Shown here piece by piece: positions 1-8,042 of a stretch of DNA of 64,000 bases. This stretch comes from Burkholderia sp. 9120 (lineage in GTDB: Bacteria > Pseudomonadota > Gammaproteobacteria > Burkholderiales > Burkholderiaceae): positions 2,542,001 through 2,606,000 of the forward strand of contig NZ_JQNA01000002.1 of the NCBI RefSeq assembly GCF_000745015.1, read 5' to 3'. A model generated the notes under the pieces. The model had not been told where the DNA came from. It did no database searches and was given only the letters and a program-made list of their open reading frames with translations. The first letter of the stretch is position 1; every line of letters begins with the position of its first letter. The translations under genes and the position numbers were made by a program.

Positions 1-1
1 C

Positions 2-400
2 CCCAAAGCCGCAAGGCTACTGAAAACGGATGAATTTTCATCCGTTTTTCGTTTGCGCCCGTGGCGCCGCACCGCGCACTTCGTGGTGTACGGCCGGCCC
101 ACCGGCAACGACGCACGTCTTGGCCTCGTAATCGGCAAGAAGTACGCGCCGCGCGCGGCCACGCGTAATCTGGTACGTCGAATCGCGCGTGAAGCCTTCC
201 GGCTGCGTCGCGCGGAATTCGGCGGTTGGGATGTGCTGCTGCGTTTGCACACGCGCTTCGACAAGAAAGCTTTGCCGAGCGCCTCGTCGCCGCCTTTGAG
301 GGCGTTGTGCCGCAGCGAAATCGAGGCGCTGCTCGACAAGGCAGCGCGCGAAATTGTCCGTCGTCAGGCGCCGCCCGCGGAAGCGCCCCAAACGGAATGA
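2..400 (+). CDS. rnpA: Ribonuclease P protein component, 5'-truncated by window edge
   Basis: RNase P protein subunit, which assists the catalytic RNA in 5' maturation of tRNA precursors. The frame is open from base 2, and the residues read there ([20 protein letters not shown]) are the typical N-terminal part of Burkholderia RnpA, so the start codon lies left of the window. A TTG at 53 would give a 115-residue product but would cut off this conserved N-terminus, so I reject it as the start. The basic signature continues with [22 protein letters not shown]. Its position directly before yidD and yidC is the usual rpmH-rnpA-yidD-yidC order. The protein is short and very Arg-rich, as expected for this family. 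Confidence 0.93.
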   Translation, partial: PKAARLLKTDEFSSVFRLRPWRRTAHFVVYGRPTGNDARLGLVIGKKYAPRAATRNLVRRIAREAFRLRRAEFGGWDVLLRLHTRFDKKALPSASSPPLRALCRSEIEALLDKAAREIVRRQAPPAEAPQTE

Positions 401-505
401 CGCTCAAGTGACTGCCCGTTGCGCCGCTTTGCGGCTCCCGCAGCCCTGCTGCGCGGGCATCCACCCGGACCTCCACGTTGCGCGGCGCTGTTAGCCGCAC
501 CAGCC

Positions 506-736
506 ATGCAAACGGTACTCTTCGCTTTATTGCGTTTCTACAAGGTTGCCGTGAGCCCAATGCTCGGCAACCGGTGCCGTTTTTACCCTTCCTGCTCTGA
601 TTACGCGCGCGAAGCAATCCAGTATCATGGCGCCGCGCGCGGGACTTATCTCGCCGCCAGGCGTATTTGCCGTTGCCACCCGTTTTCCGCGGGCGGCATC
701 GATCTCGTCCCGCCTCCCACTTCTGAAAAGCGCTGA
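506..736 (+). CDS. yidD: Membrane protein insertion efficiency factor YidD
   Basis: Small (76 aa) YidD-family protein thought to help YidC-dependent insertion of inner-membrane proteins. The conserved core [20 protein letters not shown] is followed by SDYA and a C-terminal [10 protein letters not shown] segment; the cysteines are diagnostic. The frame stays open upstream to 419, but those residues are low-complexity Ala/Pro and family members begin at [13 protein letters not shown], so the ATG at 506 is chosen. It lies between rnpA and yidC, probably in one transcription unit. A short amphipathic or membrane-associated N-terminal helix is visible. Confidence 0.93.
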   Translation: MQTVLFALLRFYKVAVSPMLGNRCRFYPSCSDYAREAIQYHGAARGTYLAARRICRCHPFSAGGIDLVPPPTSEKR

Positions 737-766
737 CGCGCCGTTCCATCGACACTGAGACAACGC

Positions 767-2425
767 ATGGATATCAAACGCACCGTCCTATGGGTCATCT
801 TTTTCATGTCAGCGGTCATGCTGTTCGACAACTGGCAACGCGACCACGGACGCCCGTCGATGTTCTTCCCGAGCGCCACGCCGACGCACACCGTCGGTAG
901 CGCCGAACCGGGAACCACGACGCCGGGAACCCAGCCCGCCGATTTGCCGGCCACGAACGCAGCTGCTCCGGGCAACGCGCCGGCCGCCGCGCAATCGCAA
1001 CTGATCAAGTTCAGCACCGACGTCTATAACGGCGAGATCGACACCCGCGGCGGCACGCTGTCGAAGCTGTCGCTCGTGAAGCAAGGCGACGGCAAGACGC
1101 CGGACCTGGTGATCACGCTGTTCGACCGCACCGCGAACCATACGTATCTGGCGCGCACCGGTCTGCTCGGCGGCGATTTCCCGAACCACAACGACATCTA
1201 CACGCCGTTGCCGAACCAGCCGCACGATCTGACGGGCGACGAAAAATCGTTCCAGCTCAGCTTCGAATCGCCGGTGAAGGGTGGCGTGAAGGTCATCAAG
1301 ACCTACACGTTCACGCGTGGCAGCTATGTGATCGGCGTCGACACGAAGATCGAGAACGTCGGCACCGTGCCGGTGACGCCGTCGGTCTATATGGAACTGG
1401 TGCGTGACGATCAGCCGGTGGAAACGCCGCGCTTCTCGCACACGTTCATCGGGCCGGCTGTCTATACCGACCAGCATCACTTCCAGAAGATGACGTTCAG
1501 CGACATCGACAAGAACAAGGAAGACTTCGTCAATTCGGCCGACAACGGCTGGGTCGCGATGGTGCAGCATTACTTCGCGTCGGCGTGGATTCCGAAGCAG
1601 GGCGTGAAGCGCGACATCTACGTCGAGAAGATCGATCCGGCGTTGTATCGCGTCGGCGTGAAGCAACCGGTGGCGACGATTGCCCCGGGCCAAACGGTCG
1701 AGGTCTCCGCGCGCCTGTTCGCCGGTCCGGAAGAAGAGCGCATGCTCGAAGGCATCGCGCCGGGTCTGGAACTGGTGAAGGACTACGGCTGGGTCACGAT
1801 CATCGCGAAGCCGCTGTTCTGGCTGCTCGAGAAGATTCATAGCTATGTCGGCAACTGGGGCTGGTCGATCGTGCTGCTCACGCTGCTGATCAAGGCGGTG
1901 TTCTTCCCGCTCTCGGCCGCGAGCTACAAGTCGATGGCGCGCATGAAGGCGATCACGCCGCGTATGCAGGCGCTGCGCGAACGCTTCAAGGGCGATCCGC
2001 AGAAGATGAATTCCGCGCTGATGGAGTTGTACAAGACCGAGAAGGTCAATCCGTTCGGCGGCTGTCTGCCGGTCGTGATTCAGATTCCGGTGTTCATCTC
2101 GCTGTACTGGGTGCTGCTGTCGTCGGTGGAAATGCGCGGCGCGCCGTGGATTCTGTGGATTCACGATCTGTCGCAACAGGATCCGTTCTTCATCCTGCCG
2201 GTGCTGATGGCCGTCTCGATGTTCCTGCAGACACGTCTGAACCCGACGCCGCCGGACCCGGTTCAAGCCAAGATGATGATGTTCATGCCGATCGCGTTCT
2301 CGGTCATGTTCTTCTTCTTCCCGGCCGGTCTGGTGCTGTACTACGTCGTGAACAACGTGCTGTCGATCGCCCAGCAGTACTACATCACGCGGATGATGGG
2401 CAAGTCGAAGACGAAAGCGGCCTGA
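767..2425 (+). CDS. yidC: Membrane protein insertase YidC
   Basis: Inner-membrane insertase (552 aa), which works alone or with SecYEG to insert and fold membrane proteins. The first membrane helix (about residues 7-24) is followed by a low-complexity linker, a large periplasmic beta domain (about 70-340), and the conserved C-terminal five-helix core. That core starts around [19 protein letters not shown] and includes the [20 protein letters not shown] segment and the hydrophilic-groove arginine region. The C-terminus is basic (GKSKTKAA). Length is normal for a beta-proteobacterium. It is followed by a strong intrinsic terminator, so the rnpA-yidD-yidC unit ends here. Confidence 0.97.
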   Translation: MDIKRTVLWVIFFMSAVMLFDNWQRDHGRPSMFFPSATPTHTVGSAEPGTTTPGTQPADLPATNAAAPGNAPAAAQSQLIKFSTDVYNGEIDTRGGTLSKLSLVKQGDGKTPDLVITLFDRTANHTYLARTGLLGGDFPNHNDIYTPLPNQPHDLTGDEKSFQLSFESPVKGGVKVIKTYTFTRGSYVIGVDTKIENVGTVPVTPSVYMELVRDDQPVETPRFSHTFIGPAVYTDQHHFQKMTFSDIDKNKEDFVNSADNGWVAMVQHYFASAWIPKQGVKRDIYVEKIDPALYRVGVKQPVATIAPGQTVEVSARLFAGPEEERMLEGIAPGLELVKDYGWVTIIAKPLFWLLEKIHSYVGNWGWSIVLLTLLIKAVFFPLSAASYKSMARMKAITPRMQALRERFKGDPQKMNSALMELYKTEKVNPFGGCLPVVIQIPVFISLYWVLLSSVEMRGAPWILWIHDLSQQDPFFILPVLMAVSMFLQTRLNPTPPDPVQAKMMMFMPIAFSVMFFFFPAGLVLYYVVNNVLSIAQQYYITRMMGKSKTKAA

Positions 2426-2532
2426 GATCGGGTCTGACGGCGAGCGCTAACGCGCTTGCCGTCCGCAAGACCGATTCACGCCGACGCCAGCTGATCGCGG
2501 TATTAAAACCGCAGCAGCGCGTAAAAAGAAAA

Positions 2533-2562
2533 GCCGCCCGGTGCAAACCGGGCGGCTTTTTT
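2533..2562 (+). terminator. Rho-independent terminator after yidC
   Basis: A perfect 9-bp stem (GCCGCCCGG / CCGGGCGGC) with a 6-nt loop is followed by six T residues. It lies 108 bases after the yidC stop and before the convergent HTH gene. Confidence 0.9.
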
Positions 2563-2602
2563 CATGGTCGGCGCGTCAACGTTCGGCCGGCAAACGCCGC
2601 GG

Positions 2603-3010
2603 TTATTCTCCCGCCGTATCCTCGCAGTAAAAACGCACGATCATCTCTTCCACGAGGAACCGGTCCTTCGGGGTAAGCGACTCGATCTTCGACGCCAGTT
2701 CGATCGTTTCGGGCGAAGGCGGATACTTTTCGCCCCGCGCGAGCGGCCTCGCATTCGCGCCCGGCGCCGGTCCGTAGTGAAGCCAATGCTCTTTCACATT
2801 CAGCCACTCGGCCAGCATGCGCAGCTTGTCCGGCTTCGGAATCGTCGCGCCCGACAGCCACTTGTGGGCGGCTTGCGTCGTCACCGGACGCTCCCCGTGA
2901 TAACGCAGATTAAACTGTTCGGCGAGCTTGGTCCCGCCGCGAATTTTCAGCGGTTCTAGCAGGTCACGCAGCCTCTTGGCAAAGGCCGCTTTCTCTTGTT
3001 TGGTCGGCAT
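2603..3010 (-). CDS. HTH DNA-binding protein, copy 1 of a tandem pair
   Basis: A 135-residue regulator-like protein starting MPTKQEKAAFAKRL. The N-terminal half resembles phage-repressor-type helix-turn-helix proteins: 'TTQAAHKWLSGATIPKPDKL' reads as the HTH and recognition helix, followed by LAEWLNVKEHWLHYG. The C-terminal half (about 95-130, TPKDRFLVEEMIVRFY) is helical and may mediate dimerisation. It is about 75% identical by eye to the gene at 3309-3743, including the start and the C-terminal motif. The upstream region carries copies of TTGAGATAAAT that could be autoregulatory operators (inference). I do not recognise a characterised homologue. Phage origin is possible but not shown. Confidence 0.8.
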   Translation of the reverse strand: MPTKQEKAAFAKRLRDLLEPLKIRGGTKLAEQFNLRYHGERPVTTQAAHKWLSGATIPKPDKLRMLAEWLNVKEHWLHYGPAPGANARPLARGEKYPPSPETIELASKIESLTPKDRFLVEEMIVRFYCEDTAGE

Positions 3011-3255
3011 GGGCCAGATTGTGCAATTCAGCGTCTAACCAGTTGACAACCATACGAGCTATGATTTAGCGTATTTGAGATAGATTTAGCTTGTATCCCG
3101 CTTCACGCAAGCCGTTTCGCAGAATTCAAATTTTTTGATTTTTCTTTGTATGGCGGGCGTGCCAGCGACATGACCATCTTAGAAAGCCTTAATTTGTCTC
3201 AACAATCGCGGTAACAATCCTAGCTTAGTTGAGATAAATCCGAATCGCTGGCAGA
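2627..3255 (-). repeat. Tandem duplication, unit 1 (HTH gene plus upstream region)
   Basis: This segment aligns by eye to about 3363-3988, with a displacement of about 733 bases. Besides the gene it includes matching non-coding blocks: the gattgtgcaattc stretch at the start codon, the GTTGACAAC box, the GCTT-CGCTTC-GCAA segment, and the ATTTCAAATTTTT-like A/T tract. Boundaries are approximate. Confidence 0.75.
3075..3239. promoter_or_regulatory. Putative operator repeats upstream of HTH copy 1
   Basis: TTGAGATAGAT at 3075-3085, an inverted near-copy (ATTTGTCTCAA) at 3192-3202, and TTGAGATAAAT at 3229-3239. Two of them are flanked by TAGCTT. The copies sit 65-230 bases upstream of the HTH start, and the same arrangement occurs upstream of the paralogue. 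A repressor-binding role is inferred. Confidence 0.45.
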
Positions 3256-3308
3256 AAGTGGTGCCCGAGGCGGGTCACAGCAATCGCACCCACACCCCGC
3301 AACACACG

Positions 3309-3743
3309 CTACGTCTCACCCTCCCCCGCCTTCATCTCTTCCACCGGTTCCACCTCTTCACCGTAAAACCGCACGATCATCTCCTCAACCAGAAAGCGGT
3401 CCTTCGGATTCAGCGCGCCGATCTTCGAAGCCAGTTCGATGATTTCAGGCGACGGCGGATACTTCTCCTCGCGAGCGAGCGGCTTCGCGGCCATGCCCGG
3501 CGACGGTCCATAGCGAAGCCAATGTTCGGTCACCAGCAGCCATTCGGCTAACGTGCGCAACTTGTCGGGCATCGGAATGGTGCTGCCCGAGTGCCACTTA
3601 TGCGCGGTTTGCGGTGTCACCGGTTCGCCGCGATAGTGTTTATTGAATTCCTTGGCGAGCTTCGTCCCACCGCGGATCTTGAGCGGTTCCAGCAGGCCCT
3701 TCAGTCTCTTGGCGAAGGCGGCTTTTTCTTGTTTGGTCGGCAT
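3309..3743 (-). CDS. HTH DNA-binding protein, copy 2 of a tandem pair
   Basis: A 144-residue paralogue of the preceding HTH gene, in the same orientation. It shares the N-terminal MPTKQEKAAFAKRLK, an HTH segment reading TPQTAHKWHSGSTIPMPDKL, and the C-terminal NPKDRFLVEEMIVRFYGEE. It carries an extra acidic tail (EPVEEMKAGEGET) absent from copy 1. Substitutions at the recognition helix (L to H, A to S, K to M) suggest the two may now prefer different DNA targets, or that one is drifting. The gene and its upstream region were duplicated together. The next gene to the right, mnmE, is divergent. Confidence 0.8.
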   Translation of the reverse strand: MPTKQEKAAFAKRLKGLLEPLKIRGGTKLAKEFNKHYRGEPVTPQTAHKWHSGSTIPMPDKLRTLAEWLLVTEHWLRYGPSPGMAAKPLAREEKYPPSPEIIELASKIGALNPKDRFLVEEMIVRFYGEEVEPVEEMKAGEGET

Positions 3744-3988
3744 GCGCCGGATTGTGCAATTCTACGTCCGGTCTGTTGACAACCCCGCGGGCTATGGGGT
3801 GGCGTAATTGAGATAAATTTAGCTTGTCTGCCGCTTCGTGCAACGCGTTCCGCCGATTTCAAATTTTTCGATCTTTTCCTTATTGGATGGCCTTCCAGGC
3901 GATTCGGCCGGCCTACGCGCTCCTAATTATTCTCGGAAACCACGACTACATTCCTAGCTTATTTAAGATAAATCCCAACTGGCGGGGT
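3363..3988 (-). repeat. Tandem duplication, unit 2 (HTH gene plus upstream region)
   Basis: Second copy of the roughly 625-base unit; compare 2627-3255. Paired landmarks keep a constant offset: start codon 3010/3743, first TTGAGATA motif 3075/3808, second 3229/3963. This indicates one segmental duplication with few later indels. Confidence 0.75.
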
Positions 3989-4137
3989 AAAGTGACCGAT
4001 GCGACGCGCCACCGTTGCTGGAAGCCGCCCGTCGCAAACCTTGGCAAACGCTCGCGTTACAATGCCTCGCGCCGCGTCGGCCCACTCGGCCCACACTACG
4101 CCGCGCCGCCCTTCCTCCGTTTTTTGCCAAGCACCCC
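3744..4137. other. Divergent intergenic region, HTH copy 2 / mnmE
   Basis: A 394-base non-coding stretch. The first ~245 bases are the duplicated upstream block with the TTGAGATAAAT motifs. The rest leads to mnmE and shows no clear terminator or conserved structure. Reading frames through it are shadows. Confidence 0.5.
3808..3973. promoter_or_regulatory. Putative operator repeats between HTH copy 2 and mnmE
   Basis: TTGAGATAAAT at 3808-3818, flanked by TAGCTT, and TTAAGATAAAT at 3963-3973, preceded by TAGCTT. The 155-base spacing equals that of the pair in front of HTH copy 1. They lie in the divergent region shared with mnmE, so they could also affect mnmE transcription (inference). Confidence 0.45.
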
Positions 4138-5532
4138 ATGCTCACCACCGATTCCGATCCCATCGTCGCCATTGCCACCGCACCCGGTCGAGGCGGCATC
4201 GGCGTCGTGCGGATTTCGTTCGGCCGTGCGGGCGAAGCGGCGGCTCAGCCGTTGATGCTGGCGCTCACCGGTCAGTCGCTAGCAGCGCGTCACGCGAGCT
4301 ACGTACCGTTTCTCGACGGCAGCGGCAACGTGCTCGACCGTGGCATCGCGCTGTACTTTCCGGCGCCGCATTCGTACACCGGCGAACACGTGCTCGAACT
4401 GCAAGGCCACGGCGGTCCGGTCGTCCTGCAACTCGTGCTGCAGCGCTGCGTCGACGCCGGCCGCGCGTTCGGCCTGCGTCTCGCGGAGCCGGGCGAATTC
4501 ACGCGCCGCGCCTTCCTCAACGACAAGCTGGACCTGGCGCAAGCCGAAGCCGTCGCCGATCTGATCGAGGCCAGCACCGAAGCCGCCGCGCGCTCGGCCG
4601 GCCGCTCGCTCGACGGCGCGTTTTCGCGCGACATTCACGCGCTGGTCGAAGACGTGATCACGCTGCGCATGCTGGTCGAAGCCACGCTCGACTTCCCGGA
4701 AGAGGAAATCGACTTTCTCGAAGCCGCCGACGCCCGCGGCAAGCTCACACGCATTCGCGAACGCCTCGCGCACGTGCTGAGCGAAGCGCGCCAAGGCGCG
4801 CTGCTGCGCGAGGGTTTGTCGGTGGTGCTCGCGGGGCAGCCGAACGTCGGCAAATCGTCGTTGCTGAACGCGCTGGCCGGCGCTGAATTGGCGATCGTCA
4901 CGCCGATCGCCGGCACGACGCGGGACAAGGTCGCGCAAACCATCCAGATCGAGGGCATACCGCTGCACGTGATCGACACGGCAGGCCTGCGCGACACCGA
5001 GGACGAAGTCGAAAAGATCGGCATTGCGCGCACCTGGAGTGAGATTGAACGCGCGGACGTGGTGTTGCATCTGCTGGATGCGCGCATCGGCATGACCGCC
5101 GAAGACGAAACGATCGCCGCCCGCTTCCCGGGCGGTGTGCCGGTGGTGCGCGTGCTGAACAAGACCGACCTGACCGGCCTCGCGCCAGCGACGCAAGCGC
5201 TCGATACCGACGCCGAGCTCAGCGAGGTGCGGCTATCGGCGAAACAGGGCGATGGCGTGGCGCTGCTGCGCGACGAGTTGCTGCGGATTGCCGGCTGGCA
5301 AGCGGGCGCGGAAAGCGTCTACCTGGCGCGCGAGCGGCATCTGATCGCACTGCGCGCCGCCGAGGAGCATCTCGCGACGGCGGCCGCGCACGCGGATCAG
5401 AACTCGCAGGCGCTGGATCTGTTTGCGGAAGAACTTCGGCTCGCCCAGGATCAACTGAACTCGATCACAGGCGAATTCAGCTCGGACGATCTGCTTGGGG
5501 TGATTTTCAGCAGGTTCTGTATTGGGAAGTAG
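4138..5532 (+). CDS. mnmE: tRNA modification GTPase MnmE (TrmE)
   Basis: GTPase that, with MnmG, installs cmnm5 on U34 of certain tRNAs. The 464-residue length is normal. The N-terminal folate-binding domain (about 1-120) begins [21 protein letters not shown] helical domain is interrupted by a G domain containing GQPNVGKSS (about 233), DTAGLRDT (about 279) and NKTD (about 340). The protein ends with the invariant FCIGK motif, whose cysteine is catalytic. The frame is open upstream to 4015 but homologues start at MLTTDSDPI, so the ATG at 4138 is used. The last 18 bases of the gene form a known type of integration target (see separate entry). Confidence 0.97.
   Translation: MLTTDSDPIVAIATAPGRGGIGVVRISFGRAGEAAAQPLMLALTGQSLAARHASYVPFLDGSGNVLDRGIALYFPAPHSYTGEHVLELQGHGGPVVLQLVLQRCVDAGRAFGLRLAEPGEFTRRAFLNDKLDLAQAEAVADLIEASTEAAARSAGRSLDGAFSRDIHALVEDVITLRMLVEATLDFPEEEIDFLEAADARGKLTRIRERLAHVLSEARQGALLREGLSVVLAGQPNVGKSSLLNALAGAELAIVTPIAGTTRDKVAQTIQIEGIPLHVIDTAGLRDTEDEVEKIGIARTWSEIERADVVLHLLDARIGMTAEDETIAARFPGGVPVVRVLNKTDLTGLAPATQALDTDAELSEVRLSAKQGDGVALLRDELLRIAGWQAGAESVYLARERHLIALRAAEEHLATAAAHADQNSQALDLFAEELRLAQDQLNSITGEFSSDDLLGVIFSRFCIGK
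5515..5532 (+). other. mnmE 3'-end attachment-like site (SGI1-type core)
   Basis: The final 18 bases of mnmE read TTCTGTATTGGGAAGTAG. From memory, Salmonella genomic island 1 integrates at the mnmE (thdF/trmE) 3' end with a near-identical 18-bp core ending in TAA rather than TAG. The sequence encodes the conserved FCIGK tail, so conservation alone explains its presence. I see no second copy downstream, so no SGI1-type island is shown here. Confidence 0.5.
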
Positions 5533-5655
5533 CGAGTGCTCGGCTTGTTCGCTAGCTTGACAGAAAACCTCATCAAGAAAGGCTCGCTTGATCAGCCACC
5601 ACATTCCGATCGGCCGCCTTCAACCCACCGTTGTGATGCCAAAACACAGCCAATC

Positions 5656-5670
5656 TTTGGTACACAGACC
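5656..5670 (+). repeat. Direct repeat left of integrase remnant
   Basis: TTTGGTACACAGACC, repeated with a one-base insertion at 6968-6983 in the same orientation on the other side of the integrase gene. It also overlaps the presumed -35 region of the integrase promoter. It may be an attachment half-site or an integrase-binding arm (inference). Confidence 0.5.
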
Positions 5671-5686
5671 GGATAAGCGCTAAAAT
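5657..5686 (+). promoter_or_regulatory. Candidate sigma70 promoter of the integrase gene
   Basis: TTGGTA at 5657-5662 and TAAAAT at 5681-5686, spaced 18 bases, 31 bases before the integrase start codon. The -35 hexamer is inside the GGTACACA direct repeat, which would allow self-regulation by integrase binding. Confidence 0.4.
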
Positions 5687-5716
5687 CCCCGCTGGCCACG
5701 TACCCGCGATCCCAGC

Positions 5717-6901
5717 ATGCCCCGACTAGCCGTCCCGCTCACCGAAAGCCAGATTCGCGCGCTCGAACCGCGCGCCACCCGCTATTGCGTCGCGGACGGC
5801 AACGGCCTCGTCATCGAAGTCATGACGACCGGCACCAAGGTCTGGCGCTTCCGCTATTCGCTGAACGGTCGCCGCCAGCCGCTCGCCACGATCGGCGATT
5901 ATCGGATGATCTCGCTGCGGGTCGCGCGGGCCAAGGCGCAGAAGTATGCGGAGATGGTCGCGCAAGGCGTCTCGCCGGTCGCGACGGCGCGCCGGGACCG
6001 CGGCGCCGAGAGCAAAGCCGACGTGCTGCGCGAAGCCGCCGAGCTGTACCTTGCAACGGAAATGGCGGGCAAATCGGCCGAATACCGCCGCACCACCCGT
6101 CGCGCGCTCGATAAAGACGTGTTGCCGGCCATCGGCGGCATGGCGATCAAAGCGGTGACCGCAGACGACGTCGTCGCGATCTGCGAGCGCATCAAAAGCC
6201 GTGGCTCGCCGAAAATGGCGCTGCACACCCGCAACGTGATCAAGCGTCTCTATGCGTATCTGATCGCCCGCCAACTCGCCACCAGCAATCCGGCCGACGT
6301 CGTGCCGGCGCGCTCCATCGCCACGTTCGACAGCCGCACCCGCGTGCTCTCCGGCGACGAGATCGGCGTCATGCTGCGCGCTATCGACGCGTCGAGCATT
6401 CGCCGCCCATTGAAGCTCGCGCTGCATCTGCTAGTGCTGACGATGGTCCGCAAATCGGATCTGGTGGAATCGCGCTGGGACGAATTCGATCTGGACCACG
6501 CACGCTGGACGATACCCGCCGCACGTCTGAACAAAGAGCAGGATCAACGGGTGCCTCTGCCGCGTCAGGCCGTGTCGATGCTGCGCGAGCTTCAGCACGC
6601 CAGGGCAAGTGGAAGCTTCGTATTCCCGAGCGTCAGGGGCGGCGACAAGCCCATCGCCAAAAGCACGCTGAATCAGGCGGTCAAAGCGCTGGGGCTGGAG
6701 GTGGAGCATTTCGTCCTGCATGACTTCCGGCGCACGGCGGCCGCGCATTTGCGGAACCTGACGCAATCGACCGACGCGGCAGATGAAACCGCCGGTCAAG
6801 ACACGAACCAAAAAGACGCCGCGGAGCAGCGTGCACAGGGGCAGGGCTGGGCGGACTTCGTCGATTCGCAAATCGAGAGTGGGCGGAAAGCCGGGGGGTG
6901 A
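5717..6901 (+). CDS. P4-type tyrosine integrase, catalytic C-terminus missing (probably inactive)
   Basis: Tyrosine recombinase of the phage P4/DUF4102 type, 394 aa. The N-terminal domain (about 1-90) has LTESQIRALEPRATRYCVADGNGL and the WRFRYSLNGRR strand pair; a core-binding domain follows. The catalytic domain keeps the first arginine (TMVRKSDL, about residue 244) and the HxxR box (HDFRR, about 335-338). After AAAHLRN, however, the usual LNH box and the nucleophilic tyrosine segment are absent. The sequence passes straight into a Gln/Asp-rich stretch and then GWADFVDSQIESG, which resembles the normal extreme C-terminus. No tyrosine occurs in the last 55 residues, so an internal deletion is inferred. 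It directly follows mnmE, without recognisable island cargo. Confidence 0.85.
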   Translation: MPRLAVPLTESQIRALEPRATRYCVADGNGLVIEVMTTGTKVWRFRYSLNGRRQPLATIGDYRMISLRVARAKAQKYAEMVAQGVSPVATARRDRGAESKADVLREAAELYLATEMAGKSAEYRRTTRRALDKDVLPAIGGMAIKAVTADDVVAICERIKSRGSPKMALHTRNVIKRLYAYLIARQLATSNPADVVPARSIATFDSRTRVLSGDEIGVMLRAIDASSIRRPLKLALHLLVLTMVRKSDLVESRWDEFDLDHARWTIPAARLNKEQDQRVPLPRQAVSMLRELQHARASGSFVFPSVRGGDKPIAKSTLNQAVKALGLEVEHFVLHDFRRTAAAHLRNLTQSTDAADETAGQDTNQKDAAEQRAQGQGWADFVDSQIESGRKAGG

Positions 6902-6967
6902 GCCGCGTCTAGCGATCAACGCTTCCGGCTCGACACCGGCTTCGCGAAACCTCAACCAAGTCGTCTT

Positions 6968-6983
6968 TTTGGTACACAAGACC
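6968..6983 (+). repeat. Direct repeat right of integrase remnant
   Basis: TTTGGTACACAAGACC, the partner of 5656-5670, 67 bases after the integrase stop. The two copies define a 1.3-kb interval holding only the integrase, as would remain after loss of an element (inference). Confidence 0.5.
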
Positions 6984-7147
6984 TAAAACACCCGACTTAA
7001 ACCATTGTCAAAAAAAGAAATCACCTTCTTCGTCGCGTTTTAAAAGGTGAGAAGAATAGGACGCCTCCACGCACATCACGTCGCCCTTTTTTCCTGCGAT
7101 TCATCGCCTAAACTGAAAGTCCGACGCGACCCAATACGGGGGCTCCC

Positions 7148-7309
7148 ATGTCTGAATCGTTGTTGGCTTATTTGCTGGGACCCGTTGTCATGCTGCTGGT
7201 CGGCGTGGTTATCTGGGCAGCGTCCCACTATCACCACAAGACCAGGCCGCCAAAATTCGAGCGCTGGCTCGACACGCACTACGCGGAGTGGCTGCATCAC
7301 CGGCACTGA
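7148..7309 (+). CDS. Small single-pass membrane protein (53 aa)
   Basis: An ATG-initiated 53-codon frame not overlapped by any better candidate. Residues 5-25 (LLAYLLGPVVMLLVGVVIWA) are a clear membrane helix, followed by a basic/histidine-rich tail (SHYHHKTRPPKFERW ... WLHHRH). A strong intrinsic terminator follows 15 bases after the stop, supporting a real monocistronic gene. No family is recognised and no function can be assigned. Confidence 0.6.
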   Translation: MSESLLAYLLGPVVMLLVGVVIWAASHYHHKTRPPKFERWLDTHYAEWLHHRH

Positions 7310-7323
7310 GCGGCATATGAAAC

Positions 7324-7357
7324 AAAAAGCCGTCGCTTCAAAGGCGACGGCTTTTTT
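7324..7357. terminator. Bidirectional intrinsic terminator
   Basis: An 8-bp stem (GCCGTCGC / GCGACGGC) with a 7-nt loop, A-run before and six T residues after. It can serve both the 53-aa gene (+) and the convergent PXPV-type gene (-). Confidence 0.85.
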
Positions 7358-7392
7358 ATGTTCGTACAGCGCGCGCGAGGCGCGCCGGACGC

Positions 7393-7743
7393 TCACCAAC
7401 CCGGCTGAGGCTGCGGATATCCCGGATACCCGTATTGCGCTTGCGGAGGCGGCCCACCGCACGCGACATAGCCGCCGCTATACTGGTCATAGCAATATCC
7501 CGGCGGCGGACCCGCATACACGGGGGCCGGCTGATACGCCGGTTGCGCATAAACGGGCTGCGCATACACCGGTTGCTGGTAAGCCACTACCGGCGCCGGA
7601 TTCAGCGCCGAGGTCACCACCGCGCCCAGCAAGGCCCCGCCGATCAGCGCACCGACCACGTCGCCGCCATTGCCATGAGCCGAGGCTTGCCCCGCCATGC
7701 TCAGGCTCCCAATCATCACCAACGCCACTGCGATCTTTTTCAT
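7393..7743 (-). CDS. Exported Pro/Tyr/Gln-rich repeat protein (PXPV-like)
   Basis: A 116-residue exported protein. The ATG at 7743 gives a typical signal peptide (MKKIAVALVMIGSLSMAGQASA); the longer frame to 7935 would bury it. After a Gly-rich hydrophobic segment (GALIGGALLGAVVTSAL, like a glycine-zipper) comes a repeat region built on YQQPVYAQPVYAQPAYQPAPVY. The C-terminus is rich in Pro, Gly, Tyr and Gln and contains two cysteines. This composition matches small 'PXPV repeat' or glycine-zipper envelope proteins common in Burkholderiaceae. The role is unknown; an outer-membrane or periplasmic structural role is a guess. Confidence 0.75.
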   Translation of the reverse strand: MKKIAVALVMIGSLSMAGQASAHGNGGDVVGALIGGALLGAVVTSALNPAPVVAYQQPVYAQPVYAQPAYQPAPVYAGPPPGYCYDQYSGGYVACGGPPPQAQYGYPGYPQPQPGW

Positions 7744-8042
7744 GTTTGACTCCCGCCGTTGAGGCATGGAACGGATTGTGGAGGTCGCGGGCAGAAATAG
7801 ATGCTGCAAGTGGTAACTAGACATTACCCGTGTAACCGCCGCGCGCCGTGCGTCGCAAACCAGTTTCCCAGGGGTTCCACCGCTCAACGAGATCAGCCCC
7901 CCAATCCGCCGATCAATGTAAAATTCGCCGCACAAGCTGTCGGATCAATCCGGCAGCCCGCAAAGCTTTCCGATCCCTCGACCCGAGACATCCCACGTCG
8001 ACCAACCGGGTTCGAGACAAAGCCAAAGTAAGGGGCGTGCGC

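Noticed and set aside
53..400. TTG-started short rnpA
   Set aside because: The frame and the family's N-terminal residues continue to the left edge of the window.
809..2266. Long antisense ORF across yidC
   Set aside because: Arg/His-rich shadow of a GC-rich gene; yidC is unmistakable on the other strand. Similar shadows opposite wspE, the AceE-like gene, gspE, mnmC and others were dropped for the same reason.
5717..6983. Intact genomic island or prophage
   Set aside because: Only the integrase lies between the repeats and it lacks its catalytic Tyr segment; no cargo or phage genes are present.
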